IMG/VR virus record: IMGVR_UViG_3300035698_010794
Coordinates: 1 to 38,972 of that record
From: a virus
Length of the DNA stretch: 38,972 nucleotides
Strand: one strand, 5' to 3'
Positions 1 to 6,980 of the stretch are shown here, in pieces. Position 1 is the first letter of the stretch. Each line of letters begins with the position of its first letter. A program made the position numbers and the translations under genes. The notes below the pieces were generated by a model. The model was given only the letters and a program-made list of their open reading frames with translations, was not told the origin of the DNA and ran no database searches.

Positions 1-470
1 TTCCAGCGAATCAGAATAAACACAATGCAAGTTCTTTTAGTGTTGCTAAAGGAAAGATAGCAGACGAAAAATGGTTAGATAAAGGTGGAGCTTCCAGATT
101 CTTCTATTGTGCAAAAGCAAGTAAGAGCGAAAGGAATATAGGATGTGAGGAGTTGGAGGAGAAGATTGGCGGAGGAATGGCTGGAACACAAGACCAAACA
201 CTCTTAACTGGCTCTGGTAACGAGAGAAATAATATAATGAAGAACAACCACCCAACAGTAAAACCTCTATCTCTTATGAAATATCTATGCACTATAACCA
301 AGACCCCAACAGGAGGAATAGTCTTAGACCCTTTTGGAGGTTCTGGAACAACAGGTATGGCTTGTAAGGCAACAGACAGACCTTATATCTTAATAGAGAG
401 AGAAGCTGATTATTGTAAAATAGCAAGGGCTAGAATTAAAGGATTAAAAATACAACAAACATTATTATGA
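1..470 (+). CDS. Site-specific DNA methyltransferase, C-terminal part (5' end outside window)
   Basis: The reading frame is open from the first bases, so only the C-terminal ~155 residues are present. The motif FYCAKASKSERN, then HPTVKPLSLMKYL and the SAM-binding motif DPFGGSGTTGMA are characteristic of the N6-adenine/N4-cytosine methyltransferases that have the catalytic motif before the SAM motif; the catalytic (D/N/S)PP(Y/W) motif must lie upstream of the window. Such phage enzymes methylate DNA to escape restriction or to mark the phage genome. The stop overlaps the next small start as ATGA, so the two are translationally coupled. No partner restriction gene is visible. Family assignment is secure, the target sequence unknown. 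Confidence 0.9.
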   Translation, partial: PANQNKHNASSFSVAKGKIADEKWLDKGGASRFFYCAKASKSERNIGCEELEEKIGGGMAGTQDQTLLTGSGNERNNIMKNNHPTVKPLSLMKYLCTITKTPTGGIVLDPFGGSGTTGMACKATDRPYILIEREADYCKIARARIKGLKIQQTLL

Positions 471-586
471 GTAGTACAGCATACAAGAAGAAGAAAGCAA
501 CAAAACTCAAAGCAGATAAGATGTGGAGAGACAACTATGTCGGTGAGTATTGTGAGATTTGTGGCGGAACTGGAAAACGCACCTAA
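467..586 (+). CDS. Small protein with a C-terminal CxxC knuckle
   Basis: A 39-residue frame begins in the ATGA overlap with the methyltransferase stop. It is very basic at the N-terminus (YKKKKATKLKADK) and ends in CEICGGTGKRT, half of a zinc knuckle of the CxxCxGxG type. Zinc ribbons normally need a second Cys pair, which is absent, so the gene may be truncated where the structured RNA region begins directly downstream. No function can be assigned. The DNA of the CGGTGK segment also resembles a tRNA-Leu D-arm, which I treat as chance. Confidence 0.5.
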   Translation: MSSTAYKKKKATKLKADKMWRDNYVGEYCEICGGTGKRT

Positions 587-597
587 AGTCTTGAAAC

Positions 598-671
598 GGC
601 TTTATAGGTAATCTATTAAATTATATGTTTCGTCAGATTGAAACTTGTACAAAGCCTTTCTGAATATAATT
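598..671 (+). ncRNA. Compact pseudoknotted RNA element (unclassified)
   Basis: This non-coding stretch folds into interlocking helices. AATTATAT (619-626) pairs perfectly with ATATAATT (664-671). Stacked directly on its 5' strand is the hairpin GTTTC/GAAAC (627-631 with 640-644). TCAGA in that hairpin loop (633-637) pairs with TCTGA (659-663), which abuts the other strand of the outer helix. GGCTTT (598-603) can also pair with AAAGCC (651-656). The helices are A/T-rich, so some pairing could be chance, but the contiguous stacking is unusual. A tRNA T-arm follows. I do not recognise the fold. Confidence 0.4.
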
Positions 672-679
672 ACTATAGT

Positions 680-704
680 GTAGGTTCGACTCCTACCCGC
701 CCCA
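680..704 (+). other. tRNA 3'-end-like segment (T-arm plus acceptor strand)
   Basis: GTAGG-TTCGACT-CCTAC is a canonical T-arm with a normal TTCGANT loop, followed by CCGCCCC and a discriminator A, exactly as at the 3' end of a tRNA. No upstream GGGGCGG lies at tRNA distance. The best match is GTGGCGG at 561-567, 6 of 7 pairs, which would give a 144-nt molecule. The segment is therefore either a tRNA fragment, such as those left in phage attachment sites, or part of a larger tRNA-like RNA with the pseudoknot upstream. Confidence 0.45.
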
Positions 705-708
705 CAAA

Positions 709-777
709 CAGATAGTAGTTTAAACAGCAAAACATTATCGACGGATAAAGTTGTAGGTTCGTAGCCTACCTGTCTGA
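709..777 (+). tRNA. tRNA-like cloverleaf with a 4-nt anticodon loop
   Basis: All four helices form. The acceptor is CAGATAG/CTGTCTG (709-715 with 770-776, one G-U). The D-stem is GTTT/AAAC (718-721 with 730-733), the anticodon stem TTATC/GATAA (735-739 with 744-748), and the T-stem GTAGG/CCTAC (753-757 with 765-769); the variable region is 4 nt. The anticodon loop is only GACG instead of 7 nt. The D-loop (AAACAGCA) lacks the GG pair and the T-loop (TTCGTAG) lacks the usual A58. The body resembles a tRNA-Gly. It is unlikely to decode; it is a tRNA mimic, a decayed tRNA or a processing signal. Confidence 0.5.
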
Positions 778-847
778 CAATATAAATAATAAAAAAGAAA
801 AAATGTTTAATAAAATAATCAATAACTAATACAACCTACAACAACCA

Positions 848-982
848 ATGAGAAAATTCACTATCGTAACACTATCAATAATAAGTTTCCCAACTTTAAT
901 AGCTTCTTTCTATATGCAAAGCGAGATGCTACTTTACTTTGGATTACTTTTGCAAGGGATAGTCTTCTTGCTAACTGATTAA
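848..982 (+). CDS. Small hydrophobic membrane protein
   Basis: This 44-residue protein starts MRKFTIVTLSIISFPTLIAS and carries a second hydrophobic stretch ending in GIVFLLTD, so it probably spans the membrane twice or forms a short hairpin. No family is recognised. It stands alone between the tRNA-like region and the promoter that precedes the next gene, and its last codons overlap that promoter's -35 element. Its start has an A-rich leader and no Shine-Dalgarno, as in much of this window. Confidence 0.45.
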   Translation: MRKFTIVTLSIISFPTLIASFYMQSEMLLYFGLLLQGIVFLLTD

Positions 983-996
983 ATAAATGGTAATAT
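968..996 (+). promoter_or_regulatory. Candidate sigma-70 promoter for the packaging gene block
   Basis: TTGCTA (968-973) and TAATAT (991-996) are separated by exactly 17 bp. Transcription would start near 1003, only about 5 nt before the ATG at 1008. Confidence 0.45.
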
Positions 997-1007
997 AAGA
1001 TAATAAT

Positions 1008-1334
1008 ATGAACAACAAATTAGCATTAGAACTTAAAGATGCAGGGTTTGGAAACTTCGCAGATAATGTTATAGATGCAAAGACTGGTAAAAAATTTACA
1101 GATATTTGGATGCCAACCCTTTCCGAACTAATAGAGGCTTGTGGGAATAAGTTCTTTCAGTTATTTAGATGGGATAACGACAAAGAACCACAAGGCAAAT
1201 GGAGTGCAATAGGACAGTTACCATATTATGATTCAATTGATGATGGTGAAGTTTTTAGACTTGATGGTAAAACTCCAGAAATAGCAGTCGCTAAATTATA
1301 TATAAAGTTGAATGAAAATGGCAAGACCAAGTAA
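1008..1334 (+). CDS. Conserved phage hypothetical protein
   Basis: This 108-residue protein has the segment WMPTLSELIEACG near residue 35 and KTPEIAVAKLYIKL near the end. I recognise this pattern from a widespread family of small phage proteins of unknown function (PTLSELIEACG ... GKTPEEAVANLW). It is soluble, mildly acidic and has no signal peptide. Its last codons overlap the next frame, which starts at 1318. Function unknown. Confidence 0.75.
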   Translation: MNNKLALELKDAGFGNFADNVIDAKTGKKFTDIWMPTLSELIEACGNKFFQLFRWDNDKEPQGKWSAIGQLPYYDSIDDGEVFRLDGKTPEIAVAKLYIKLNENGKTK

Positions 1335-1434
1335 AACTAATAAAAAATGGATAGAGATAGCAAAACAATTAAAAAACGCAGTTATTAAGGTAAATGAACA
1401 AAGAACTAAATTATATATTAAACTAAAACAATGA
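1318..1434 (+). CDS. Small basic protein
   Basis: A 38-residue frame (MARPSKTNKKWIEIAKQLKN...) lies between two coupled genes: it starts inside the end of the preceding gene and its stop forms ATGA with the next start. It is rich in Lys, Asn and Gln and predicted helical. The N-terminus MARPSK resembles the start of some small terminase subunits, but nothing more supports that. Tight coupling on both sides is the main reason to believe it is translated. Confidence 0.45.
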   Translation: MARPSKTNKKWIEIAKQLKNAVIKVNEQRTKLYIKLKQ

Positions 1435-1694
1435 ACAAACTAATCAAAGAGGTTAAAAACGAACTCGCTACAAGGGCTGTAAGAGAAGAGAAAGCAAAGA
1501 TCAAGCTAATGCTCGAGTTAATTGATAGTAAGAAGCAACAAGAAAACGCCCTTAGTGAAGAGATTCATTCATTAAAGGCACAGTTAGAGAAGAGAGATTA
1601 TAGGGCGGTGAAGATAGAAGCGTTTGATTGGGTTTGGACTCCTGGTTATAAAGGCTCGGCTTCAGAGATGGGAGAGATAATAAGAAGATTCTAG
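1431..1694 (+). CDS. Coiled-coil protein of unknown function
   Basis: Residues 1-60 are a charged helical coiled coil (heptads through LMLELIDSKKQQENALSEEI), followed by a short tail with three Trp/Phe residues (FDWVWTPGYKG). Total length is 87 residues. It starts by ATGA overlap and ends 3 nt before the small terminase gene, so it is part of the packaging operon. It may assist packaging or DNA binding, which is only a guess from position. Confidence 0.6.
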   Translation: MNKLIKEVKNELATRAVREEKAKIKLMLELIDSKKQQENALSEEIHSLKAQLEKRDYRAVKIEAFDWVWTPGYKGSASEMGEIIRRF

Positions 1695-1697
1695 TAA

Positions 1698-2117
1698 ATG
1701 AACAAAGAACTAAAAAAGCCCCTTAGTAAAATAGAGATTAAGGCTAAAAGGTATGCTAAGACATATATAAAGAACAACTTTAACGGAACAAAGACAATGA
1801 AAGAATTAAACCCTACAATGAGTGATGCTGTAGCAAGAAGTGGAGCATCAGAAACCCTTGCGAATCCTAACTATCAAAAAGCTATTGTTACAGAGATGGA
1901 GAGAATTAAGCTGAATGATACGTTAATCAACAGAATAACTAAGCGTAACATCAAGCAAAAATCCTCCCTTTCAGCCTCAAACCAAGCTATGGATATGTAT
2001 CACAAGATTAAAGGCAACTACGCCCCAGAGAAGGTACTCACAGCTACGATTAGTCTTACAGGCAAGGCATTAGATGAAGCTATTAAAGCTAAATTAGACG
2101 AATTAAAGGCATTATGA
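1698..2117 (+). CDS. terS: Terminase small subunit
   Basis: This 139-residue protein has the layout of small terminases. An N-terminal helical DNA-binding part contains KRYAKTYIKNNFNGTKTMKE, followed by NPTMSDAVARSGASETLANP, the typical 'NPKLSDxxARxxGSexLxxP' signature. The C-terminal part has AMDMYHKIKGNYAPEK, also typical. The protein recognises the packaging site and recruits the large terminase. The gene lies three genes from the large terminase and ends in an ATGA overlap with a zinc-finger gene. Confidence 0.75.
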   Translation: MNKELKKPLSKIEIKAKRYAKTYIKNNFNGTKTMKELNPTMSDAVARSGASETLANPNYQKAIVTEMERIKLNDTLINRITKRNIKQKSSLSASNQAMDMYHKIKGNYAPEKVLTATISLTGKALDEAIKAKLDELKAL

Positions 2118-2506
2118 AGTGTATACACTGTAATAAGGAGTTCAAGTCTAAGAGGGGAACAGCTAAGTTCTGTTCAGCTAAATGTCGTATGAAGTATAAC
2201 TATATAGCGTTGAATAAAAAGGAAGTTAGCGTTGACAAGACGACAGTTAGCGTTGAAAAAGATAGCGTTGACAGAGTTAGCGTTGAAAACAAGCCCCTTA
2301 GTGTTACGCTAAGCCCCGTAGTGACTGATAAGGACTTAAAGGACTACACTGCCCAAGACCTGTATGACGCAATAGACTCATACCCTATGGATGCGTGGAT
2401 CAACAGTCTAGAGTTTAAGGAACTAAAGCGTAGGCTTGATGATTGGCCTATATCTAAGCTAGTGGGTTACTCTATACCTAATTGGAAACTAACGGAGGGG
2501 GTATGA
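2114..2506 (+). CDS. Zinc-finger protein with internal SV(D/E) repeats
   Basis: The N-terminus CIHCNKEF...FCSAKCRMKY is a CxxC...CxxxC zinc finger of the type seen in phage DNA-binding proteins. Residues ~36-62 hold degenerate repeats (VSVDK, VSVEK, DSVDR, VSVEN). A C-terminal segment, LKRRLDDWPISKLVGYSIPNW, recurs in phage proteins near the terminase. The repeats are encoded by four copies of TAGCGTTGA 15-21 nt apart. Position between the terminase subunits suggests a packaging or DNA-recognition role, but the function is not established. Confidence 0.65.
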   Translation: MKCIHCNKEFKSKRGTAKFCSAKCRMKYNYIALNKKEVSVDKTTVSVEKDSVDRVSVENKPLSVTLSPVVTDKDLKDYTAQDLYDAIDSYPMDAWINSLEFKELKRRLDDWPISKLVGYSIPNWKLTEGV

Positions 2507-2598
2507 TGACCCCACCCCACCCCCTATATTATATCTATACTAAGCCTCCCTATATTTTCCCAAAAATTTTACAATTTGAACTTAATCACGTTTAAATA

Positions 2599-4110
2599 AT
2601 GGACACAGAAGCAAGAAAACAACAAATTTTAAAGGAACTAACTCAATTAACCTCTCTTAAACGTAGAGAGACGTGTGAAAATAGTCTAGAAAAGTTCGTT
2701 GATACTTACCTCTCTCATCTTTCTTACAAGAAACGCCCACAATTTCATAAAGACATTATTAATACTATTCAGAATCTGAAAGTAACCCGTAGTTTGTTTA
2801 TAGCTCCTCGTGGATTTGCTAAATCAACTCTTTGTTCTAGGTTCTTTCCATTATGGTTAGCAGTTTATAGTAAGAAAAAAGATATTTTTTTAATTTCTGC
2901 TACGATTCCATTAGCAAAAGAGAATTTACGTATCCTAAGGAACGAACTAGAAGGCAATGAGAAGCTCATACAGGACTTTGGGGAGCTTCAATCTGCTAAG
3001 TGGACAGAAGAACACCTTGTTTTGTCTAACGGCACTATGATAAGGGCTAAGGGGCAGGGATTCCAGATTCGTGGATTCAGACCAGACCAAATTATTTGTG
3101 ATGATTTGGAAGATGATAGTGTTATTTACTCTAAGGAACAGCGAGACAAACTAGAGAATTGGTTTTTTAGAACTTTATTACCTACTCTTAAGCCAGACCA
3201 GAATCTAGTTTACATAGGGACTAAGCTTCATCAGTTTGCTCTTATTTCAAAACTTGAGAAGAAGCCAGAATTCAAAGCAAATCTTTACAGGGCTTTAGTT
3301 GATGGAAAATCAATATGGGAAGATATGTGGCCTGTGGAAGAATTGATTAAAAGAAGAAGGGATTTTGGAGAATATGCTTTTCAGGCTGAGTATCAGAACA
3401 ACCCACTTTCATTGACAGAGCAACCCATTAAGCCCCATCATTTAGAAGGTGTAAAAGCAGAAGGAAAGAAAGTGTTGAGATGTATGTCCATTGACCCTGC
3501 TATATCAGAAAAAGAATCTGCTGATTTCAGGGCTATACAAATCATAGACAAGACGGAGGATGGAAAATTCAGAGAAGTGTTAGCCATTAAGGGAAGATGG
3601 GGGATAGATGAACAAGTCGAGAAGATAGTTGATATGTATTTAAAGTATAGACCGGATAGAGTCTTGTTAGAGGAAGTCGCTTTTCAAAAAGTATTACGCC
3701 ATTTGATTCTTAAAAAATCAAGGGAGAGGAATGTCTATATCCCTATCACAAGAGCAGAGCTTGGAGTGGGAAGCAATAAACGCCCCAAAGATAAGATGAC
3801 TCGTCTTTTACAGGTAATCCATTTATTTGAGCAGAAGCTTGTAGAAATCGTTAGCGAAGATACAAAGCAAGAATTGCTATCCTTTCCTTTTGGGGACTAT
3901 GATGATATGGTGGATGTAACAGTCTATAATCTTTACTGGCTTGCTAATTGGCAATCTGGAAGAAGTATGGTAAAGAAAAGAGATGATAAGATTATTCACG
4001 GAAAAGACTCTTTCTATATTCACGAAGTAAGACCAGGAGTATTTATGGCTAAGATAGGAGAACCACCAATTCCAAAAATTAAATCTAATCTAATAAATTA
4101 CGACAAATGA
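2599..4110 (+). CDS. terL: Terminase large subunit (packaging ATPase and nuclease)
   Basis: The 503-residue protein is the motor that pumps DNA into the capsid and cuts concatemers. The ATPase half has a Walker A-like APRGFAKST at residues 69-77, Walker B IICDDLE at 165-171 and a coupling-type motif near YIGTKL. The RNase H-like nuclease half has SIDPA (Asp299), LLEEVAF (Glu358/359) and the terminal acidic FGDYDDMVD (433-439). Length is normal for the family. The gene is preceded by about 90 nt of A/T-rich spacer beginning with a C-rich tract, and overlaps the GroES gene by ATGA. Confidence 0.95.
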   Translation: MDTEARKQQILKELTQLTSLKRRETCENSLEKFVDTYLSHLSYKKRPQFHKDIINTIQNLKVTRSLFIAPRGFAKSTLCSRFFPLWLAVYSKKKDIFLISATIPLAKENLRILRNELEGNEKLIQDFGELQSAKWTEEHLVLSNGTMIRAKGQGFQIRGFRPDQIICDDLEDDSVIYSKEQRDKLENWFFRTLLPTLKPDQNLVYIGTKLHQFALISKLEKKPEFKANLYRALVDGKSIWEDMWPVEELIKRRRDFGEYAFQAEYQNNPLSLTEQPIKPHHLEGVKAEGKKVLRCMSIDPAISEKESADFRAIQIIDKTEDGKFREVLAIKGRWGIDEQVEKIVDMYLKYRPDRVLLEEVAFQKVLRHLILKKSRERNVYIPITRAELGVGSNKRPKDKMTRLLQVIHLFEQKLVEIVSEDTKQELLSFPFGDYDDMVDVTVYNLYWLANWQSGRSMVKKRDDKIIHGKDSFYIHEVRPGVFMAKIGEPPIPKIKSNLINYDK

Positions 4111-4370
4111 AAATTGAACCTTTAAGCGATAACATTTTAATAGAACCAATTAAAGAAGAAGATAAAACCGAAAGTGGTATTATTCTTCAAAAAACAACTG
4201 AAGAAGAAAGACCAAGACAAGGAAAAGTAATTTCAGTTGGAAGAGATATAAAAGAAATAAAAAAAGGAGATGTTATTCTGCTTTTGAAGTACGGCCCAAG
4301 CGAAGTAGAGATTGAAAATAAAACTTATTTAATAGCAAAAGAAGAAGACATCTTAGCAATTATAAAATGA
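4107..4370 (+). CDS. groES: GroES-like co-chaperonin (Cpn10)
   Basis: The 87-residue protein matches Cpn10 along its length: IEPLSDNILIEPI at the N-terminus, the mobile loop EDKTESGIILQKT with its GIIL contact for GroEL, GKVISVG, KKGDVILLLKYG, and the terminal EDILAIIK. It is slightly shorter than host GroES (about 95 residues). By analogy with T4 gp31 it would cap host GroEL and help fold a capsid protein. Its place between large terminase and portal, coupled to both neighbours by overlaps, supports a role in head assembly. No GroEL gene is in the window. Confidence 0.9.
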   Translation: MKIEPLSDNILIEPIKEEDKTESGIILQKTTEEERPRQGKVISVGRDIKEIKKGDVILLLKYGPSEVEIENKTYLIAKEEDILAIIK

Positions 4371-4639
4371 AACTAACTCAAAGACAACAAAGAGCAAAAA
4401 ATGAATATATTAGAGTAAAGTATGCCGAAGATTTAATCCAACCTTCTGATAATCGTTTTAAGAAACATTACCCTGGGCAATATGCTGAAATGGAAAAGGC
4501 AGAGGAGCAACAAGAGATAAAATTAAAACAAAAAAAGGAATCAAAAGATAATTTCTTTGACAAACATAGAAATGGGCTTCATAATAAAGAAATGAGAACT
4601 ATGTTAAAATTAGAAGAACAATTAGATGGCAAAAAATAA
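4367..4639 (+). CDS. Hypothetical charged helical protein
   Basis: This 90-residue protein is dominated by Lys, Glu and Gln and is predicted to be largely helical. The middle contains DNRFKKHYPGQYAEMEKAEE. It begins in an ATGA overlap with the GroES gene and ends 14 nt inside the portal gene, so it is translated as part of the head operon. No family is recognised. Confidence 0.65.
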   Translation: MKLTQRQQRAKNEYIRVKYAEDLIQPSDNRFKKHYPGQYAEMEKAEEQQEIKLKQKKESKDNFFDKHRNGLHNKEMRTMLKLEEQLDGKK

Positions 4640-6299
4640 AGTAGAATCACAACAATCTTTAGAGGACAAAGAGCAATTCACTGTTTCAATGTCAGATGAA
4701 GAGTTAAAAACTCAAATAGACGCTTGGAGTACAGAATCGCAGAGTGTGTATAGTTCTTTAATTCCAGTATGGGAACAGAACTTACAATACTATCACGGCA
4801 TCCAGACAGGTATTGAGAGAATAGCTGGAAAGCAATCAAGAGCCGTAGAGAACAGAATCTTTATGGCAACGGAAACAATGATTCCTATTGCTACAAGCAG
4901 ACTGCCAGACATTGAGGTCAGGTCAGGAGAAGAAGATGAGAAGTCGCAAATGGAGGCAGGAGAACTACAAGACATTTTAGGTTTTCATATGGAGAGAATA
5001 AGGATTCAAGCCTTATCAGAAAGATTTTTAAGATATATGATAATTCTAAGATATGGAGTATTCAAGGTAGAATGGGATACCGATGAAGATGATGTTGGTC
5101 TAAGAGTAATTGATCCAAGAAGAATAAGGATTCCAAAATTCGGCAGAACAGTTAATGAATTAAAGTTTGTCTTAGAGGATTTAGAATTAACCTATGACCA
5201 GTTAGTTGAATTCTTCGGAAAAGATAAAGCTGAAGAAGTAAGAGCAGAAGGAGTGAAAAAAGGATTTGATTCTAACGATACTATTCAAGACATCACAGGG
5301 CAAGAGAAAAGACTAATAAGAAAAGCTACATTTGCAGTTAGGGAGGTGTGGACAAATGAACTTGCTGTGTGGAGAGCGGGAAGTATAATTCTTGACAAGA
5401 AAGAAAATCCCTATTATAATTTTAAAAATAAGAAGAAGAACTTTTTTGAACAACCTAGAAAACCGTACATTATAAAATCATTATTTCAAACAGCAGAAAG
5501 TATAATAGGAGACACGGATTATATCCAGCAAATGATTTCTATACAGGACAATATCAATACTAGAAAACGCCAACTAGAAGATATTATCGCTAAAGTTGCT
5601 AATCCTCCACTCCTGATAGATTCAGATGTAATGTCAGAAGAACAGGCTTCAAGTATTACCAACGAACCAGGACTTATTCTTTATGGAAAAGATGCCGCCG
5701 CTGGAACAAAGATAAGATTTGAAGCACCAGGACAAGTTCCTAATTATGTATTTTTAGATTTAGAAGGTTCAAGAACAACGTTTGACAATATCTGGGGAAT
5801 CCACTCTACTACCAGAGGTGAAAGAGAAGGAAAAGAAACATTGGGAGGAAGACAATTATTAAGAGCCGCCGATTTAGGAAGAATTGATTTAGTGGCTAGA
5901 CAATTAGAAAGAGCCCTTGACGAAGTAGGCGAATGGTTTACACAATTAATTAAATTGTTCTATACTGAAAAGAAGAGCTTTTCAATATCAGGAGAAGACG
6001 GCACAACATTTATTAAGAACTTTACAAATAAAAGAGTCGGTGCAGGAGTTAAGCCAAGATTAGTAGCTGGTTCAACCCTACCTAAAGACGAGATAACCCA
6101 AAGACAGGAAGCAATACAGCTATGGCAATTAGGAGCAATAGGAATTAAGACTCTTTACAAAAGATTAAAAATGTCCAACATACCAGACGCTATGGATGAC
6201 TTTATAAATACAAAGTCGGGTGCTATATTTCAACAAGGACAAGGAGGAGCACCAACGCAAGGAGCACCAACATTACCAGGTATGACCCCACAAGTATAA
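4626..6299 (+). CDS. Portal protein
   Basis: The 557-residue protein forms the dodecameric ring through which DNA enters and leaves the capsid. Typical portal features are the N-terminal segment with WEQNLQYYHGIQTG, the wing region RFLRYMIILRYGVFKVEWD followed by VIDPRRIRIP, the long helix region IQQMISIQDNINTRKRQLED, and a Gly/Pro/Gln-rich tail. Position directly after the terminase block agrees. It overlaps the preceding gene by 14 nt. No tail-type assignment can be made from the portal alone. Confidence 0.85.
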   Translation: MAKNKVESQQSLEDKEQFTVSMSDEELKTQIDAWSTESQSVYSSLIPVWEQNLQYYHGIQTGIERIAGKQSRAVENRIFMATETMIPIATSRLPDIEVRSGEEDEKSQMEAGELQDILGFHMERIRIQALSERFLRYMIILRYGVFKVEWDTDEDDVGLRVIDPRRIRIPKFGRTVNELKFVLEDLELTYDQLVEFFGKDKAEEVRAEGVKKGFDSNDTIQDITGQEKRLIRKATFAVREVWTNELAVWRAGSIILDKKENPYYNFKNKKKNFFEQPRKPYIIKSLFQTAESIIGDTDYIQQMISIQDNINTRKRQLEDIIAKVANPPLLIDSDVMSEEQASSITNEPGLILYGKDAAAGTKIRFEAPGQVPNYVFLDLEGSRTTFDNIWGIHSTTRGEREGKETLGGRQLLRAADLGRIDLVARQLERALDEVGEWFTQLIKLFYTEKKSFSISGEDGTTFIKNFTNKRVGAGVKPRLVAGSTLPKDEITQRQEAIQLWQLGAIGIKTLYKRLKMSNIPDAMDDFINTKSGAIFQQGQGGAPTQGAPTLPGMTPQV

Positions 6300-6340
6300 T
6301 GATAGAAATTTTGAAAAAGTCGAACAATAATAATTAACCT

Positions 6341-6358
6341 CGAGGTCAGGAAACCTCG
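6341..6358 (+). promoter_or_regulatory. Hairpin in the portal-scaffold gap
   Basis: CGAGGT (6341-6346) and ACCTCG (6353-6358) form a perfect 6-bp stem with a 6-nt loop. No T-tract follows, so it is a weak candidate for an RNA-processing or attenuation hairpin rather than a terminator. Confidence 0.35.
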
Positions 6359-6377
6359 TAAAAAACTGTATATTATT

Positions 6378-6959
6378 ATGGATGAAGATGTAAAAGAAAC
6401 AACAGAGGAATCATCAACCTTGGAGAAGACTGTTCCGTATTCTCGCTTTAAAGAAGTGAATGAGAAAGCGAAATCAACAGAACAGGAGCTTCAGACTCTT
6501 CAAGCTGAAAAAGGAGAAACATTAACTCCAGAACAGCAAAAAGAGAATCAAGCCAAAACTTTTCTTAAAGGTTTAGTAAAAGAACAGCTTAAAGAGGAAA
6601 AGGAAGAAAAGAAAGCTTCAGAAACTCGTAAACAGAAAGAATTTGAAAGTAGTGTTGATGAGGTTCTTGCTACCAACACAGTTGTTGATAGGAAAGAATT
6701 TCTAGAATTTATAGAGAATAACTCTAATAAATATGGCATTACTACTGTTGGAGGGGCAATGAAACTTTATAAAGATTTTAATAAAATCAAAGATGAGACA
6801 GTTGAGCAGACGAAAGAAAACTTATCTGTCAAACCAAATCTTCCAAGGTCTCAAGGAGCTGGAGGCATTACACCTGATAATTCAGGAGACAAAGGGAAAA
6901 GTTATGAGCAAATTACTTCCGAAGCTATAGAGGAAGCTGAAGCGAAAGGTCGTAAATAA
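6378..6959 (+). CDS. Capsid scaffolding protein
   Basis: The 193-residue protein is acidic, Glu/Lys-rich and helical, with a coiled coil around residues 25-100 (KEVNEKAKSTEQELQTLQ; KEQLKEEKEEKKASE). A C-terminal part contains PNLPRSQGAGGITPDNSG. Composition, size and position just before the coat protein are those of a phage scaffold, which templates capsid assembly and is then removed. No protease domain is visible. The start has an A/T-rich leader without a Shine-Dalgarno. Confidence 0.75.
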   Translation: MDEDVKETTEESSTLEKTVPYSRFKEVNEKAKSTEQELQTLQAEKGETLTPEQQKENQAKTFLKGLVKEQLKEEKEEKKASETRKQKEFESSVDEVLATNTVVDRKEFLEFIENNSNKYGITTVGGAMKLYKDFNKIKDETVEQTKENLSVKPNLPRSQGAGGITPDNSGDKGKSYEQITSEAIEEAEAKGRK

Positions 6960-6980
6960 CTTTTAAAATAAAGAATTATT

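Noticed and set aside
619-644. Single CRISPR-repeat-like hairpin (GTTTC...ATTGAAAC), as in phage anti-CRISPR RNAs
   Set aside because: Only one copy, no spacer array or cas gene, and the pairing is better explained by the pseudoknot.
561-704. tmRNA or intron-containing tRNA-Leu
   Set aside because: Acceptor match is only 6/7, no tag frame, length fits neither tmRNA nor a group I intron tRNA, and the D-arm resemblance is explained by the CxxCGGTGK codons.
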